From positions 11,617,180 to 11,681,179 of the forward strand of contig OX940872.1 in assembly GCA_954871525.1 (NCBI GenBank): 64,000 nucleotides of DNA, read 5' to 3'. The notes beneath the pieces were generated by a model. It did no database searches. It was given only the letters and a program-made list of their open reading frames with translations, and was not told the DNA's origin. Source of the DNA: Parietaria judaica (taxonomy: Eukaryota; Streptophyta; Magnoliopsida; Rosales; Urticaceae). Shown here one piece after another: positions 1-11,615 of this stretch (the stretch's first letter is position 1; every line of letters begins with the position of its first letter). The position numbers and the translations under genes were made by a program.

Positions 1-2858
1 CATTTAGTGCATGAGGATCTCTGCGGTCCAATCACTCCAGCAACTCTAGCCGGAAGCAAGTATTTCCTACTACTTGTTGACGAATACAATCGGTGGATGT
101 GGATCTACACGCTAAAGGACAAGAGTGGAGCCTTTTAAGTCTTCAAGAAGTTCAAGAGGCTCGTGGAGAATGGGTCAGAACACAAGATGAAGGTCTTGAG
201 AACAAATCGAGGTGGAGAGTTCACATCCCAGCAGTTCGGAGAGTTCTCCGACGAAGAATGAGTCGAGCACCACCTAACCGCACCGTACAGTCCCCAGCAG
301 AACGGTGTGGTGGAGACAAGAATTCGCACATTGATGGATACAGCAAGGAGCTTGTTGAAGAGCATGCAAGTACCAACGAGGTTTGGAGGAGAAGCATTTA
401 TACACGCGGTCTATCTTTTAAACCGTTTTCCAACGAAGGCGCTAGGAGAGCGCACTCCCTACCAGGCGTGGAATGGGAAGAAACCCCACTTGGAGCACTT
501 GAGAGTGTTTGGGTGCACAGCACATGTGAAGACCGTTAGTCCCCATCTCAAGAAGTTCGATGATAGGAGTCAGACAATGGTGTACCTTGGTGTTGAAGAT
601 GGAAACAAGGCAAACAGACTCTTTGACCCCCGACGCGGCAAGATACGGGTGAGCAGAGATGCCGTGTTCGAAGAAGAGAAAAAGTGGGAGTGGCGCGACG
701 AGAACGGAGACCCCGAGCAGACCTCAGTCGAGCTCGAAGTCGAATAAGAAGAGGGCGTTTCCGAGCAGGAAGGTACCCCACCAGCTCATTCAGCCCGGGT
801 ACCCTTACCAGCTTGAGTGCCCCCACCAGCTCAGGTACTCCTACCAGCTCTAGTAGTCCTACCAGAAATTCTTGCTCGAGCAGACCCAAGACACCCAACC
901 CGAGCAAAACCAGCTCGTTTAACTCAGGAGATTCCTCGATCAAGGATGGCCCGAGGGGATCCCGTCCCCTAGCAGAGATCTACGAAGAGTCTCAGGAAGT
1001 GGAGATGAACCTAGAAGAGTTGTCTTTGTTGTGTGCCGAGGAGCCAGCCAACTACCAAGAGGCAGCAGGTGAGCAGGAATGGCTGGAGGCAATGAAGAAG
1101 GAATTGGAGTCCATCGAGAAGAACAAGACATGGAAGCTCACCGACCTGCCCAAAGGTCAGAAGCCTATTCGCTTGGAATAGGTCTACAAGCTTAAGAAGG
1201 ACACAGAATGGAATGTCCTAAAGCACAAAGCAAGGCTAGTAGCCAAAGGCTACGTGCAGAAGTAAGGAATCGATTTCGAGGAAGTCTTTGCTCCGGTAGC
1301 AAGACTAGACACGATCGGACTCATCCTAGCCCTAGCAGCTCATCGAGGTTGGGAGATTAACCACATGGATGTCAAATCAGCATTATTAAATGGTGACCTC
1401 AAGGAAGAAGTCTACGCCAGTCATCCTGAAGGTTTTTGCGTCAAGGGCAAGGAGAAGAAGGTGTACAAGCTCTCCAAACCTCTATATGGGCTAAGTCAAG
1501 CTCCAAGAGCGTGGAACATTCGCCTCGACAAGAGTTTGAAGAGCCTTGGATTGACTAAGTGCTCCGGGGAGCAGGCAGTATACACCAGAAGCAGCAAGGA
1601 AGAAGTTCTGGTCGTCGGAGTTTTTGTGGACGACCCGATAGTCACTGGATCCAGCTCAGGAGGAGTTGAAGGATTCAAGAAGCAAACGATGGCCGAGTTC
1701 GAGATGAGTGACCTTGGACTACTTTCTTACTACCTTGGTATTGAGGTAGAGCAGAAGAAAGATAGCATTACGCTGAAGCAATCGGCCTACGCGAAGAAGA
1801 TCCTCAAGCAGTTCGAGATGGCAGATTGCAACCCGAGCAAGTATCCGATGGAAGCGAAGCTCCAGCTCGGGAAGGATGCTGAAGCGAGAGAAGTGGATCC
1901 CACGGAGTATAGACGCGTGATCGGGTGTCTGAGGTATCTCACCCATACCCGACCAGACATTTCTCACGTAGTTGGGATAGTTAGTCGTTTTATGAAGAAG
2001 CCCACAAGCGCACACCAGCAGGCGGTGAAGCACATCTTGCGCTACGTGAAGGGAACGATGGACTATGGGATCTAATATAGAAGAGGCGAGGGAGCAGAAG
2101 AGCTAGTCAGCTTCACAGACAGTGATTTAGCAAGTGACATTGATGATAGGAAGAGCACCAGAGAGATGGCGTTCTACCTCAACAGGAACTTGATCACTTG
2201 GCAATCTCAAAAGAAGAATACTGTAAATCTATCCTCGTGTGAAGCGGAGTTCACGGCAGCCACAACAGCAGTGTGTCAAGCTATGTGGTTGAAGGGGATA
2301 CTTAGCGAAGTGACTGGAGACGTGCAGAAGCCAGTTACACTCTACGTGGACAACAAGTCCGCAATAGCGGTGATGAAGAACCCAGTGTTTCATGGTCGGA
2401 ACAAACACATAGACACTCGGTATCATTATATTCGCGAGTGTGTAGAGAAGAGGAGGATCATTGTTCAGTTTGTCAGCACGAAGGAACAGCGGGCAGACAT
2501 ACTCACCAAGGCTCTAGCAAGAGTTAAGTTCGCGGAGATGAGAGAGCTGCTCGGAGTGAAGAACCTCAGCTCAAGTCAAGCTTACGGGGGAGAATGTGAG
2601 TTTAAGCCTGACTTGGCTCAACTCCTAGCAGAGATTTCCCCACCAGGGATTTCCCCAACAGAGCTTTCCCTAGAAGATAAGAGCCCGACCAGAGATCTTC
2701 CTAGCAGGAGTTCTCCCACCAGAGAACTTCTCACCAGAGATGGGTCTGACCAGAGAACTCTCCTAGCAGGAAAGGACCCGACCAGTAATTCTCCTACCAG
2801 AGATGCCCCTACCAAAAAAACTCCTAACAGGAGTTCCACAAGCAGAAAGAGAGCCTAG
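1..2858 (+). pseudogene. copia pol remnant: integrase, reverse transcriptase, RNase H
   Basis: Once part of a Gag-Pol polyprotein that copied and integrated the element. Integrase core covers about 1-740: DLCGP, VDEY, then SPQQNGVVE near 290-310. Reverse transcriptase covers about 1080-2075: FAPVAR, MDVKSALLNG at 1365, LYGLSQAPRAW, and FVDDPIVTG near 1625, where the usual YVDD is FVDD. RNase H covers about 2100-2590 with SCEAEF, DNKSAI and the ADILTKAL tail. Stops interrupt integrase (138-140) and the pre-RT region (TAG near 1180, TAA near 1264). Another stop precedes RNase H near 2074. The last reading frame continues past the polypurine tract into the LTR and stops at 2858. No functional protein is expected. 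Confidence 0.88.
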
Positions 2859-3400
2859 CAGCTCTGCTAGGAACATACGACCAGAAGCCAAACTTGAGGA
2901 GCAAGTTTGGAGATTTGATACGATTTGGTTTCCTAATTTTGTTAGGATTCGATTTTAAAGTGTAAAGATATGTTTGAGTCTATTTTAGGAAGATTTAGCT
3001 AGGGTTTTGTTTTTCTGGTCTCCTATAAATACTAGTGTTAGTGTTTATTTTCTTGTAACTCCAATATTACGAGGTGCGATTCGATTAATCAGAGAAGCTT
3101 TTTCGCCCAAAGTTTTCTTATTTTCTTTTACTTTTGTTCTTCGTATTCTTCTTTTGGCAGATCCATTCATATTAGGATCCAAAATTCTTTATTAGTTTTT
3201 CATTTATTGTTAAACTTGGCCACCAAGTTTGGATTGCTTATATATACCATGTAATATGTAGTTAGAAAATAACTCCAACTTTTCCTTTCCATTGCAATTT
3301 CAATATTATTTCAATACCAAGAGTATTCTCCGCAAAACTATTCTCATTTCTCTTTGAGTTCTTGTGTGTGCTTTTGGCTTAAAGATCTAGTTTGGAACCA
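2595..3400 (+). repeat. 3' LTR of the left copia element
   Basis: It starts with TGTGAG directly after the polypurine tract ACGGGGGAGAA and ends near AACCA just before a tRNA-Met-type primer-binding site. The first 260 bp hold degenerate roughly 20-bp repeats around CCAGAGA or ACCAG. A TATA-like CTATAAATA lies near 3023. The start is well supported; the end is set by the primer site. The matching 5' LTR is outside the window. Confidence 0.7.
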
Positions 3401-3405
3401 AAATT

Positions 3406-3417
3406 TGGTATCAAAGC
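3406..3417 (+). other. tRNA-Met-type primer-binding site after the LTR
   Basis: TGGTATCAAAGC differs at one base from the common plant copia primer site TGGTATCAGAGC, complementary to initiator tRNA-Met. It should follow a 5' LTR, yet here it follows the LTR that ends an upstream element. The minus-strand relative has the matching site at 52770-52781 with the same flank GGAACCAAAATT. Confidence 0.75.
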
Positions 3418-3433
3418 GTCAAAATCCGAAGAC

Positions 3434-3640
3434 ATGTCATCACCGTCGTCACCCGGGAAGGTTATTGCAGCCGAGATTACAACCACGAAGAACCAGAAGG
3501 AAGGGAATTTATCCGATGCTCAGGAAGAGCAATTACTCAGTGTGGGCATTGAACATGAGAAGCTCTAGAGGAAGCTGTGAGAGAATGTGTAAAATGAGGA
3601 AGATGAACCTCTTATTTTTAGGTGAATGAGTGAACCACTC
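3434..3640 (+). pseudogene. 5' fragment of a copia gag gene
   Basis: Starts at ATG 3434 (MSSPSSPGK) 17 bases after the primer site. After a frame change it contains a stretch like PMLRKSNYSVWALNM near 3512-3560, the N-terminal signature of plant copia Gag proteins (DUF4219/UBN2 type, normally pMLTKSNYxxWA). The frame is broken and similarity ends near 3600-3640, so only about the first 60 codons of gag survive. It shows that this LTR also served as the 5' LTR of an element whose remainder was lost. Confidence 0.6.
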
Positions 3641-4552
3641 TTCCTTGAATAAGGGGAATTACTGAAGAAAATCCTTTCTTCGTGACGAATGAATTTTTTG
3701 CATACAGCCTTGCCAGAGAGGGCTTTCCACGGCTCTTAGTCATGACGAGGGCTCGTCGGTGCTCCGTAGCTCGCTTGTAGTGTCTTCAGTGTGTCTGTGA
3801 GCTTGTATGTTGAGTCCAATGGAATCTCGAGGACTTCACGAGGATCGTTGTAAGCTCTGATCTCCTCGTCGTGTGGACGTATTATGATTTATTCCTTCTT
3901 CAATGTCGATGGAAAGGTGGCTCGCCATGGCAACGGGGGCTCGTCATGGGGAGGTGGCTCGTCAGGTCACCCCGTCAGGGTACCATGCCAAGGTACCGCG
4001 TTAAGAGGTTCGTCGGGAGACCTCGCCAGGAGGTTCATCGAGGGACCTTGTCGGGTGGTACCATTTGATCAAGGGCTTTTCTTGGTCTCCAGGGCTCCAT
4101 GCCTCGCCAAATGCATTTGGGTCTTGGGCCTTTTGTCTTTGACTTCGTCAATAGGCTTTGACTTTCACCAATGGGGCCCAAATTTTATATGTTCCGTAAA
4201 ATCCACATAATAATATATTTATATATATAATGAAGTCAATTAGCTTGTAAACATAATATTAATTTTATTATATACTTCATCAAAAAATCCTAAGTTAAAT
4301 CGCAGTGGGACGTAAATGCATACTTCCTATACACATGCAGTCTTTGCTAATCGTGTCACTTGCTCTTATATTATGATATCAATCATGTAAAGCAAGTACA
4401 CCTTGTAATTTTGATCAATATTATCACTAAACAAAGTATCAAGAATGACAATCAAATAATTAATTATTACAATTTACGTGTTTTTCATTCCGGTCCCATA
4501 TCCATAGACAAAGGCTTACTCCACGGGAGCGTGCTTTTGCACGATTGTTGTT
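3641..4552. other. Non-coding, no recognised feature
   Basis: No convincing coding sequence. From about 3710 to 4070 the DNA is GC-rich with irregular CTCGTCAGG-like and GGTACC motifs, which look like decayed LTR sequence but could not be paired. It turns AT-rich after 4200. Confidence 0.5.
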
Positions 4553-6735
4553 GTGTTGGAATTGATATCGCTATGATACCAATTCCTGTGATCCGATTCC
4601 CTAAGAGAATCCCCATAAGAAGTTCTTGCTCATTATGTACGACGTGTGGACTAATCTTTTAAAAATATTTTAACCAGGATTAGAGTCCTATACTAATAAT
4701 CCCTATTACCCCATCCGGTTATATATAAAACAAAAATTAATTTGCCCGATCTTGATAAAATAATTTTGTTAATTTTGTTAGCCCATTATTTTCTAATTTA
4801 ATTGAGCCACGAGTAAAAATTGAATAATCCCATAATCAATAAACACAATAACGCGTACCTGACACCTTCATCAATTTTTTCTGTGTTTCTTGATCTTCAA
4901 GAACTTCGTGCCTCCGATCCACATGCTCTTTGCTATTTTCTTCAATAAGATAACTCCAAGTTGTCTTCCGATGTATTCTGGGGGCTTATGTCGCTTGAGA
5001 ACGTGGGATCTCCTAGAATAACCTCTAAACCCTAAAAGAAAAATCCCGGGAAGAATTTTCCTTGAGAAATTCGCAGGAACTGAGAGTGGCAGAGAGAAAG
5101 GTGATGTTATGAACTCTGAGAGTGTGTTGTGTGTGATTTAGGGTTCCCGTGGTCCCTTATTTATAGGAAACTGACCCCAACCACTTCTGAGATATTCTCT
5201 AACCGATTTGGAGATATTTACTCGAAGATTTGATTTAATGATTAAATCAAAAAAGAATAAATCCAAAAGGAAATCTTTCAAAAAATATCACTTAAGATTT
5301 AATAAATCAAATCTTATATTATTTTAAAGATTAAATCACAAAATATCGCATAACCATAACTATAATATTACTATATTTATTTTCTAATTAAATAAGATTT
5401 AATAAATGAAATCTTATATTATTTTCAAGATTAAATCACAAAATATCGCATAACGATAATTATAATATTATTTATATAATTTTTTCTTAAATTCACAGGT
5501 TAAAACAATGAGTATTTCAGCCTTAGCCGAAAAACTATTTTGAACAGAATTCCCAAACCGTACATCAGAATTGCACGATTCAAAATGATGAATTCACATA
5601 ATTTGATTCCTATAATCCTAGAATTATACAGGGGTCAAATTAAATTATCAACTTTTCACATTCCCGGCCAGTACAAAAAACTTTGGTACTTTGGCCACTT
5701 TTAAGGTAGTAAGTGAATTCACGACAACAATCACAAATCACTCTTGATTGGATCGATTCAATGTTTAATTAGTATATTAAACATCATTGCCGTCTCATCC
5801 TTTTGGAGCTTCAAAGGGGACAAATGGACATCACACCCGAACTACCACTGAAATTGTAGAACTTTCACCAACTTCGGTAACATTCCCTTATAGCACAAAT
5901 TTGAGCTCTCAAGTTTGTTTACATTCTATCTTCCTAAACACAGGTGTCCATTGATACAATCAGATATGTGAATATCAGTTTTCTCCTTGTTATAATTCTC
6001 ATCAAAAGGGTAAAGTTATTATTTTCGATGCCCCTACCTAAATTTATGATTATTGCAAACGACTCACTTATCGGGTTATGAGTTCGGAAGATGCGCATGA
6101 GTACTTATTTGCTTCCCACAAGTCAGAATAAGGAAATCATAAAGTTATTATTTATATCTGTAATATGCAGTTCGTCAGGGTCAACCTTTCTGATCCCAAA
6201 ATAAGTGTTGGGAATAATCGATTGCAAACTGAAACGATTAAATCAAAGATCTTTTAAGTTGAACTGCACAAACTCATATTACCCAGGACATCAACCGATT
6301 TTATCTGATCATCATAGCGACCTTATCGTACTTTCATTAGTGACGGACTTAAATGATTATTTCGGATATAAGTCTCGTCCAGTCTAGTATGAAGACACTT
6401 CATACCTGATGAACTTAACAGCGCACGGACAACACTTGACCCGGTAATAGATCACCACATGTATGTAATCGATTAAGTTTACCAATAGTCGTTATTGATC
6501 AGAAGTTCCCACTTCTAATCTAGACTATGGACCATTTTAAGTTCTTAATTTATTTATGTTAGTCAAACCTCCTCACATAGGATGTGATGACTTAACATTA
6601 ATGCAAAGTTAAATACTAAGGATAAGAACATCCAATTTTGACATTATATATTTATTATCGGAACTACATAGGATTAACATTAATAAGAACCATTTATTCC
6701 TAAGAAAACGACCATATGTCCCATGTTGGACAATA
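4553..6735 (-). mobile_element. Possible decayed LTR and primer site, minus strand
   Basis: Read on the minus strand, the sequence near 4570-4590 contains TTGGTATCATAGC, one mismatch from the tRNA-Met primer site. Upstream (higher coordinates) is a long AT-rich stretch with a TATA-like CTATAAATAAGG near 5155-5166, and TGTCCAACATGG near 6730 could be an LTR start. The second LTR was not found and no coding domain is attached, so this is a tentative reading. Confidence 0.3.
5293..5470. repeat. Two-copy direct tandem repeat, period 100 bp
   Basis: A 78-bp block starting TAAGATTTAATAAAT at 5293 recurs at 5393 with only a few substitutions, separated by 22 bp of AT-rich spacer. Confidence 0.9.
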
Positions 6736-6740
6736 GTTGT

Positions 6741-7173
6741 GCAGAAAATAAAAAATCACACTTTATATTAACGGAACATAAATACAAGCCCAATATTAAG
6801 ATTAAACACTGATTCACGACTTATCAAAAACAAATGTAACTGAGAGATACGTCTCGTCGTGGCCGCTTTCAAATAGTCTTTACTATGATTAGAGAGAGTT
6901 CTTTGTGGTTACAACTCTCTCATGCTCTTTAATTTGTGCTACCAAGCACTACGAAGTCAGGCACAATAAATAACCTTGAAATATCAGTACAAATCCATTT
7001 GAAAAGCTAGAATACCTTCACAAAATAATTCCCTAATTAATATTGACTACACGTTTTAATCGAACTTTAAAAGAAAAACAAGTACCTTATAACCAAATAT
7101 ATACCCAATGATGATCAGAGACGTATATACTGCAATGTGGTTTTACTGGCTTGAAGGGACCATATTTTAAAGA

Positions 7174-7177
<4 letters not shown>
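6741..7177. other. AT-rich intergenic DNA, nothing recognised
   Basis: No open reading frame of note, no repeat pair and no RNA gene seen. Confidence 0.5.

Positions 7178-7214
<37 letters not shown>
7178..7214. repeat. (AT)n microsatellite
   Basis: About 18 uninterrupted AT dinucleotides followed by GTATGGCCGGCCCTG. Confidence 0.95.
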
Positions 7215-7219
<5 letters not shown>

Positions 7220-7425
7220 GCCGGCCCTGCGAAGTGAGACGCCCGAGGCAAAGTCTTATTTTGAGGCCCTTTATTTTTTGGGCCGCATGAGTAATTTTTG
7301 GACCCCTTCATTTAAGGTTCAAAAATTAAAAAAAAAACTGGACCCAAGGCATATGCCTCTCTTGCATTATGACAAGGCTAAGGATATATCCTTCAAATAA
7401 AAAAATCCTTAGGATCCGATATATA
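7215..7425. other. GC-rich GGCCGGCCC-containing segment of unknown origin
   Basis: A short block rich in GGCC and GAGGC with a poly-A run near 7328-7339. It resembles the end of a decayed transposon, but no partner terminus was found. Confidence 0.35.
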
Positions 7426-9050
7426 TATTAGCATAAGTTATAATTGGCAAAATATTACAAAACGGTATGCAACAAATAACACTTTAACCGGTACCAAAAA
7501 CACCAGGAAACGTAGCCAAATATTTTTTTTATTTTCAACGGTGCTTAAAATACTTAACCATGATCGAAGCGCCACTAAAGGGACTTTAAACGGCACTCTT
7601 GCTAAAACCCCAGGGAAAGTATTTCTAGCGGAGCGCATGAGCTTCGGCAAAAATTCCCAAGTCATACCAGAAAGTCATACCAAATTGTTTTCCAAGAGCT
7701 AAAAAAGGTATTTTGTGCCTTTCTATCTTTTATTAGTCATCGTATTATTTTTTTTATATATATATTTCTCAGTTAACCTTTTTATTATTAGTAAATAATG
7801 AATTTTTAATCCCTATAGTTTTACATATTTTATACTGTTGCACATGGCAATCACAAATTTTCTTGTTCAAAACGTTGCCTACAACCTGCCTAATAGTAGG
7901 AATCTGCTCATAAATATAGCAATTTGTTTGTTTGTTTCCTTGATATTGATATGATTAGTAGGGCATTTGAGAAGGACAATTGATTAATCCACAATCACAT
8001 CTCGCTTTCTTCCAATTAATTATGAAAATACACTTTCAAAAAATATATAAGTTTCTTTCACTCATTGATCCACTTTTTTGCTTACGCAATAATAGCATCC
8101 CAAGGAAACGACAAACGTTTTTTTTTTTAAAGAAAGGAAACGACAAACTTATGGAAGTAGGCTGTCGTTTAAACTTTGAACGGACTCTGATGGGATACTT
8201 ATAGCCCAGTTACAATGCCAGACTTAGGCCCACATACATATTTCAAGCCACATATTATATATATGAACCTATATAAATTAATATTGTTAGGACCGACAAA
8301 AAATATTATCTTATCGAATTATTAATTAACATATAAATTATTAATTTATTAATTTAAATATTAATGAAGAAAACAATTATTAATAAGCTATAATTATATA
8401 AACATCTTCACTAGCAGAACATTATTTTAATTTATTATATTGATAATATTTAAATATTAATATAAGAATATCAAGAGAGAGTACTATAATTTAACAAGAT
8501 TTTATTAGAGTACCAATTAATTTCAAAAATATTAAAGAGCCCAATGATATAAAGAGGAGTAACAATAGCTAACGCTATAATAATCATTAGAGAATCATAT
8601 TTTAAGAAGATTACATGATTAGTGATGTAATGTTATCTTTTTATTTAATGTGATTTCATAGTGATTTATGTTATATTTTATTTATAGTGATTATATAACT
8701 ATTTATGTAATTTTTTATATTGAATTATTAATTTATATATCACTTTGGACCTATACACTTTCTAAAAAAATTATTATCTTATAAATTTAGCAAATTATTC
8801 ATTTATCTAATTAGGTCCGAGTCGGGAGCCGACAAAAATATAATTTAATCGCGACTATTAATTTATTGTGTATTAATATATAGAGATTTTACTGAATATT
8901 GGGGCAAATGTATAGTTTATCAATGAAAACTTTTAAACGTAATTTCAAAATTTAATGTGGAAAGACTTAAGTTTATCATCCGTAAGATATTTTTTTCATT
9001 TACCATACGTCAGATTTTCGGATAGGGTAGTGGTATCTCACATAATTAAT
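7426..9050. repeat. Segmental duplication, copy 1
   Basis: Matches 11616-14520 in the same orientation in collinear blocks: 7426-7560 with 11616-11750; 7600-7780 with 11800-11960; 7795-8260 with 13665-14035; and roughly 8890-8990 with 14410-14510. Identity by eye is high but clearly below 100 percent. Copy 1 lacks the Mutator-like element and the MITE of copy 2, and carries its own insertion at about 8266-8887. No gene could be assigned. Confidence 0.8.
8266..8887. mobile_element. Probable small DNA transposon inserted in duplication copy 1
   Basis: Present in copy 1 and absent from copy 2, where the flanking blocks are contiguous. Its ends are related inverted sequences: CTATATAAATTAATA on the left, CTCTATATATTAATA read inward from the right. 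Internal repeats of the type AGGACCGACAAAAA and GAGCCGACAAAAATATAA occur near each end. No transposase frame is present. The target duplication could not be defined because the flanks are AT repeats. Confidence 0.5.
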
Positions 9051-9729
9051 TTACTATATTCTCCTGACAAATATGAATAATAAGATACTAAGAGCTTTAT
9101 CAAGATAAGTATGATTAATTACACCAAAAAAAAATCTCATTTACTTAGCATGTCAAGTAAATCGCATTACTTAACGTTTGAGTTTAGTTAAATTATTGTA
9201 TTTTTAAATAAATAGATAAATTCATTTCATATTTATTTAATTTAATTAAAATATCATATGTAAGATTTTTAAACTAATAAGTAATATAATTTCAAACACT
9301 ACCTAAAAAATTGACGGAGGATAATAGAAAATATATCTCACTTATTAATAGATATATTTGCTATTTATATTCATTATAATTTGACACAAAATAATTGTGG
9401 TGCAGTGGTTTAGTGCTTTGTTTCTTTGGACTTGGTCTAGGTTCTAATCTTATAAATATGGCACGATGTGTGAAGGAGAGAGAATGGACATGTGGCAGCA
9501 TGGGAAAGGGCATGAAGAGAAGTGGGCCCCATAATTTTTTAAAAAAAATATACGAGAAAAAAATAATAAATGACATGGCGTGCCACATACATGTCTGTGT
9601 AGCGGTCAACACTGACACGTTATCTGTTAACTAAGACCCATCCAATTAGTTGAGTGGAGTTTTGCGATTAGAGTGATTAGTGCACATTGAAGACTTTTGC
9701 TGTCATTTATTTCGTCCACGATTAATTTA
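9051..9729. other. AT-rich intergenic DNA
   Basis: Short overlapping frames on both strands near 9361-9634 have no recognisable domain and look fortuitous. Nothing else identified. Confidence 0.5.
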
Positions 9730-9904
9730 ATTGAGTTGTGTTATGACTATTTTTTGGAGCCTAAAAATGTAAAGGCCTAGCCCAATAAGCACATTAAAAA
9801 AGGCTCAAACGCCAAAGGCCCACGAAGGCAATCATGGTCCGCCCCTAAAAAGTCAACTCAAAACCGACTCGGGAATACTAATGCGGGATCTGTTCCGAAA
9901 ACAT

Positions 9905-10133
9905 GCTTTTAGGGGTCGTTACGACCCTAATTAGGGGTCGCACGACGCCTAATAAATAAAGTATGCATTTAGGGGTCGATACGACCCCTAATTAGGGGTC
10001 GTACGTCGACCCCTACGACCTCCAAAGATAGAAACATGGTTTTAGGGGTCGGAGCGAACCCTAATTAGGGGTTGCTACGACCCCTATAACATAAAATGTG
10101 CCATACAACCCGTAATTAGGGGTCGCACAAGGC
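9905..10133. repeat. Tandem array of palindromic AGGGGTCG..CGACCCCT units
   Basis: Four degenerate units begin near 9911, 9971, 10044 and 10100 (period about 60-72 bp). Each holds AGGGGTCG followed within a few bases by its inverse CGACCC(C)T, joined by AATTAGGGGTCG. Each unit could form a short hairpin. The array sits immediately upstream of the TATA box of the putative LTR. Confidence 0.85.
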
Positions 10134-10137
10134 TCTC

Positions 10138-10145
10138 TATAAAAT
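10138..10145 (+). promoter_or_regulatory. TATA box of the putative gypsy LTR
   Basis: TATAAAAT in CTCTCTATAAAATACG, directly after the palindromic array and before the leader-like sequence. Confidence 0.55.
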
Positions 10146-10440
10146 ACGAGAATCTCCCACCATAATTCGGTAAGCTTTCTCAAGCCAAAAAACCACTACT
10201 CGCCATTCTCTCTTCCCGATCTTAAAGTAGTCGACTGATGTTGAGCGTCGTAGCGAGCGACAGAGGTCACCCCCCTCTGTCCTCCTCGAGAGTTCACGTT
10301 TATTTACTCTTTTCAGGAGCGGAAAAAGAGGTGGCTAATCCGGAAGCGACTTTCGGCGTATCAAAGGCAAAGAAAGGAGCTTCAATCAAGCCCATCGTGA
10401 CTATTGCGCAGTCATTAGGCCCGTCCTAAGACGGAATTAT

Positions 10441-11615
10441 GAGCCGCTTTTCAAGTTGATCCGAAAAACGGCATTAACAAGTTGCACAAATTTTACAATG
10501 CAAAAACTAATTTGATTATACATTTTCTAAATAAATAATTGGATAATTAGACAAAGTAGCATTGCTTCAAATCTATATTTCTAGAATGTCTCAAGTCATA
10601 ACTTAATATAATATCAATCAAATATGACCTTCGAATAAGTCATTGATTATACTTTTAATGATTTTTACGTTTCGGAAAATAGAACCGAGCAGAGCATAGA
10701 AAATTCTAAACAAGTAAGAAATCACCTCTATAATAGTGAAATGGGGTCTCTTCAAACGGAATTGCAAGGCACAATTATGTAAACTCTCTCAGAACCAGAA
10801 AGTGTTCATGACCGTGAACGAGCACAATAATGAGACCAAAATCTGCTTAAGGGAAATTGTGAGTGAGATATGTTTTACTATACCCGACGGCTGAGCATTT
10901 CAAAGACGTCGTATCTACTGATCACTAGTTTAGAAACACATATTAATGAGGGAAGGTTCAAAGGTGATACCTACCTATCCTATGTAGAATTATCCTTTCA
11001 AGATTTGTTACCTAATGGAAAATAGATCAATTTATTTATGTGGGGATTGTGGGAAAAATTCTCTAATAAATGAAATTTATTGGTGTTTATTAGTGTTAAG
11101 ACATTTAATAGCTATATCCATCAAATCTGCAAAATCAAAGTATAAAAACGTTTTACATTGATGAGAAATTAATCTAGAATATTAGAATATAGTTATAAGT
11201 AGAGCCGTACCCAAACGTTGTAGGAGACAAAAAAAATACAGAAACGATTTCTCAAAGCAAAAAAATACATCTTTTGTTTTTATTTTCATTGGGTCTCAAA
11301 GCTTATAGATCGAGTTCGTCGCCAATTTCTAGGTGTTTTGAATCAGGCGATATAGCCTCTATACCCTGGGAAGAAGACGGTCCATTTGTTCTCCAACACC
11401 GGGAGGGACCGAAATTGCTTCAAGGAAAGCGTCGAGCGCGCCTAGGTTTCGTTTCTCTGATTTCTTCTTTTGCAGATTTGTGGATCTTGGAGTCACTGTA
11501 TTGAAGCCATCGTTGTTGGAGTCGGAGCATGAAGTAGTGTTTGAGTTGTATCTCTCTTTTATATTCTTTTTGTATTTCTTTCCTAGAAATATCTAACATA
11601 CACGCAAATCGAATT
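10441..11615. other. AT-rich intergenic DNA, no recognised gene
   Basis: A frame at 11274-11504 has no recognisable domain. No repeat pairs or RNA genes seen. Confidence 0.5.

Larger units (their letters stand above)
1..3400 (+). mobile_element. Ty1/copia retrotransposon, 5'-truncated by the window edge
   Basis: Degraded copia element reading rightward. Domains run integrase, reverse transcriptase, RNase H and 3' LTR, the copia order. The left end lies outside the window, in integrase. Several in-frame stops and frameshifts make it non-coding today. Its integrase and RT are clearly the same family as the minus-strand element at 49178-53040: both carry matching stretches around ITPATLAG and DKSGA. 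The 3' side is unusual because a primer-binding site and gag start follow the LTR directly (see 3406-3640). Confidence 0.9.
9730..10440 (+). mobile_element. Probable solo LTR of a Ty3/gypsy (Tat/Athila-like) element
   Basis: Contains a TATA box (10138-10145), a leader with CTCGCCATTCTCTC, then TTGAGCGTCGTAGCG and CACCCCCCTCTGTCC. A comparable ...GAGCGTCGGAG... plus C-rich motif occurs in the R/U5 part of many plant gypsy LTRs. No gag or pol follows, so I read it as a solo LTR. Both ends are approximate and no target duplication was located. Confidence 0.5.

Noticed and set aside
7178..7214. AT-rich runs as replication or scaffold sites
   Set aside because: Simple microsatellites; nothing in the sequence supports a specific function.
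9361..9634. Overlapping frames on both strands
   Set aside because: Short, no recognisable domain, low-complexity AT-rich surroundings.
10238..10429. 63-codon frame in the putative gypsy LTR
   Set aside because: No domain; lies in the leader/R region of an LTR.
11274..11504. Possible small gene before duplication copy 2
   Set aside because: No conserved motif, no promoter or splice support.
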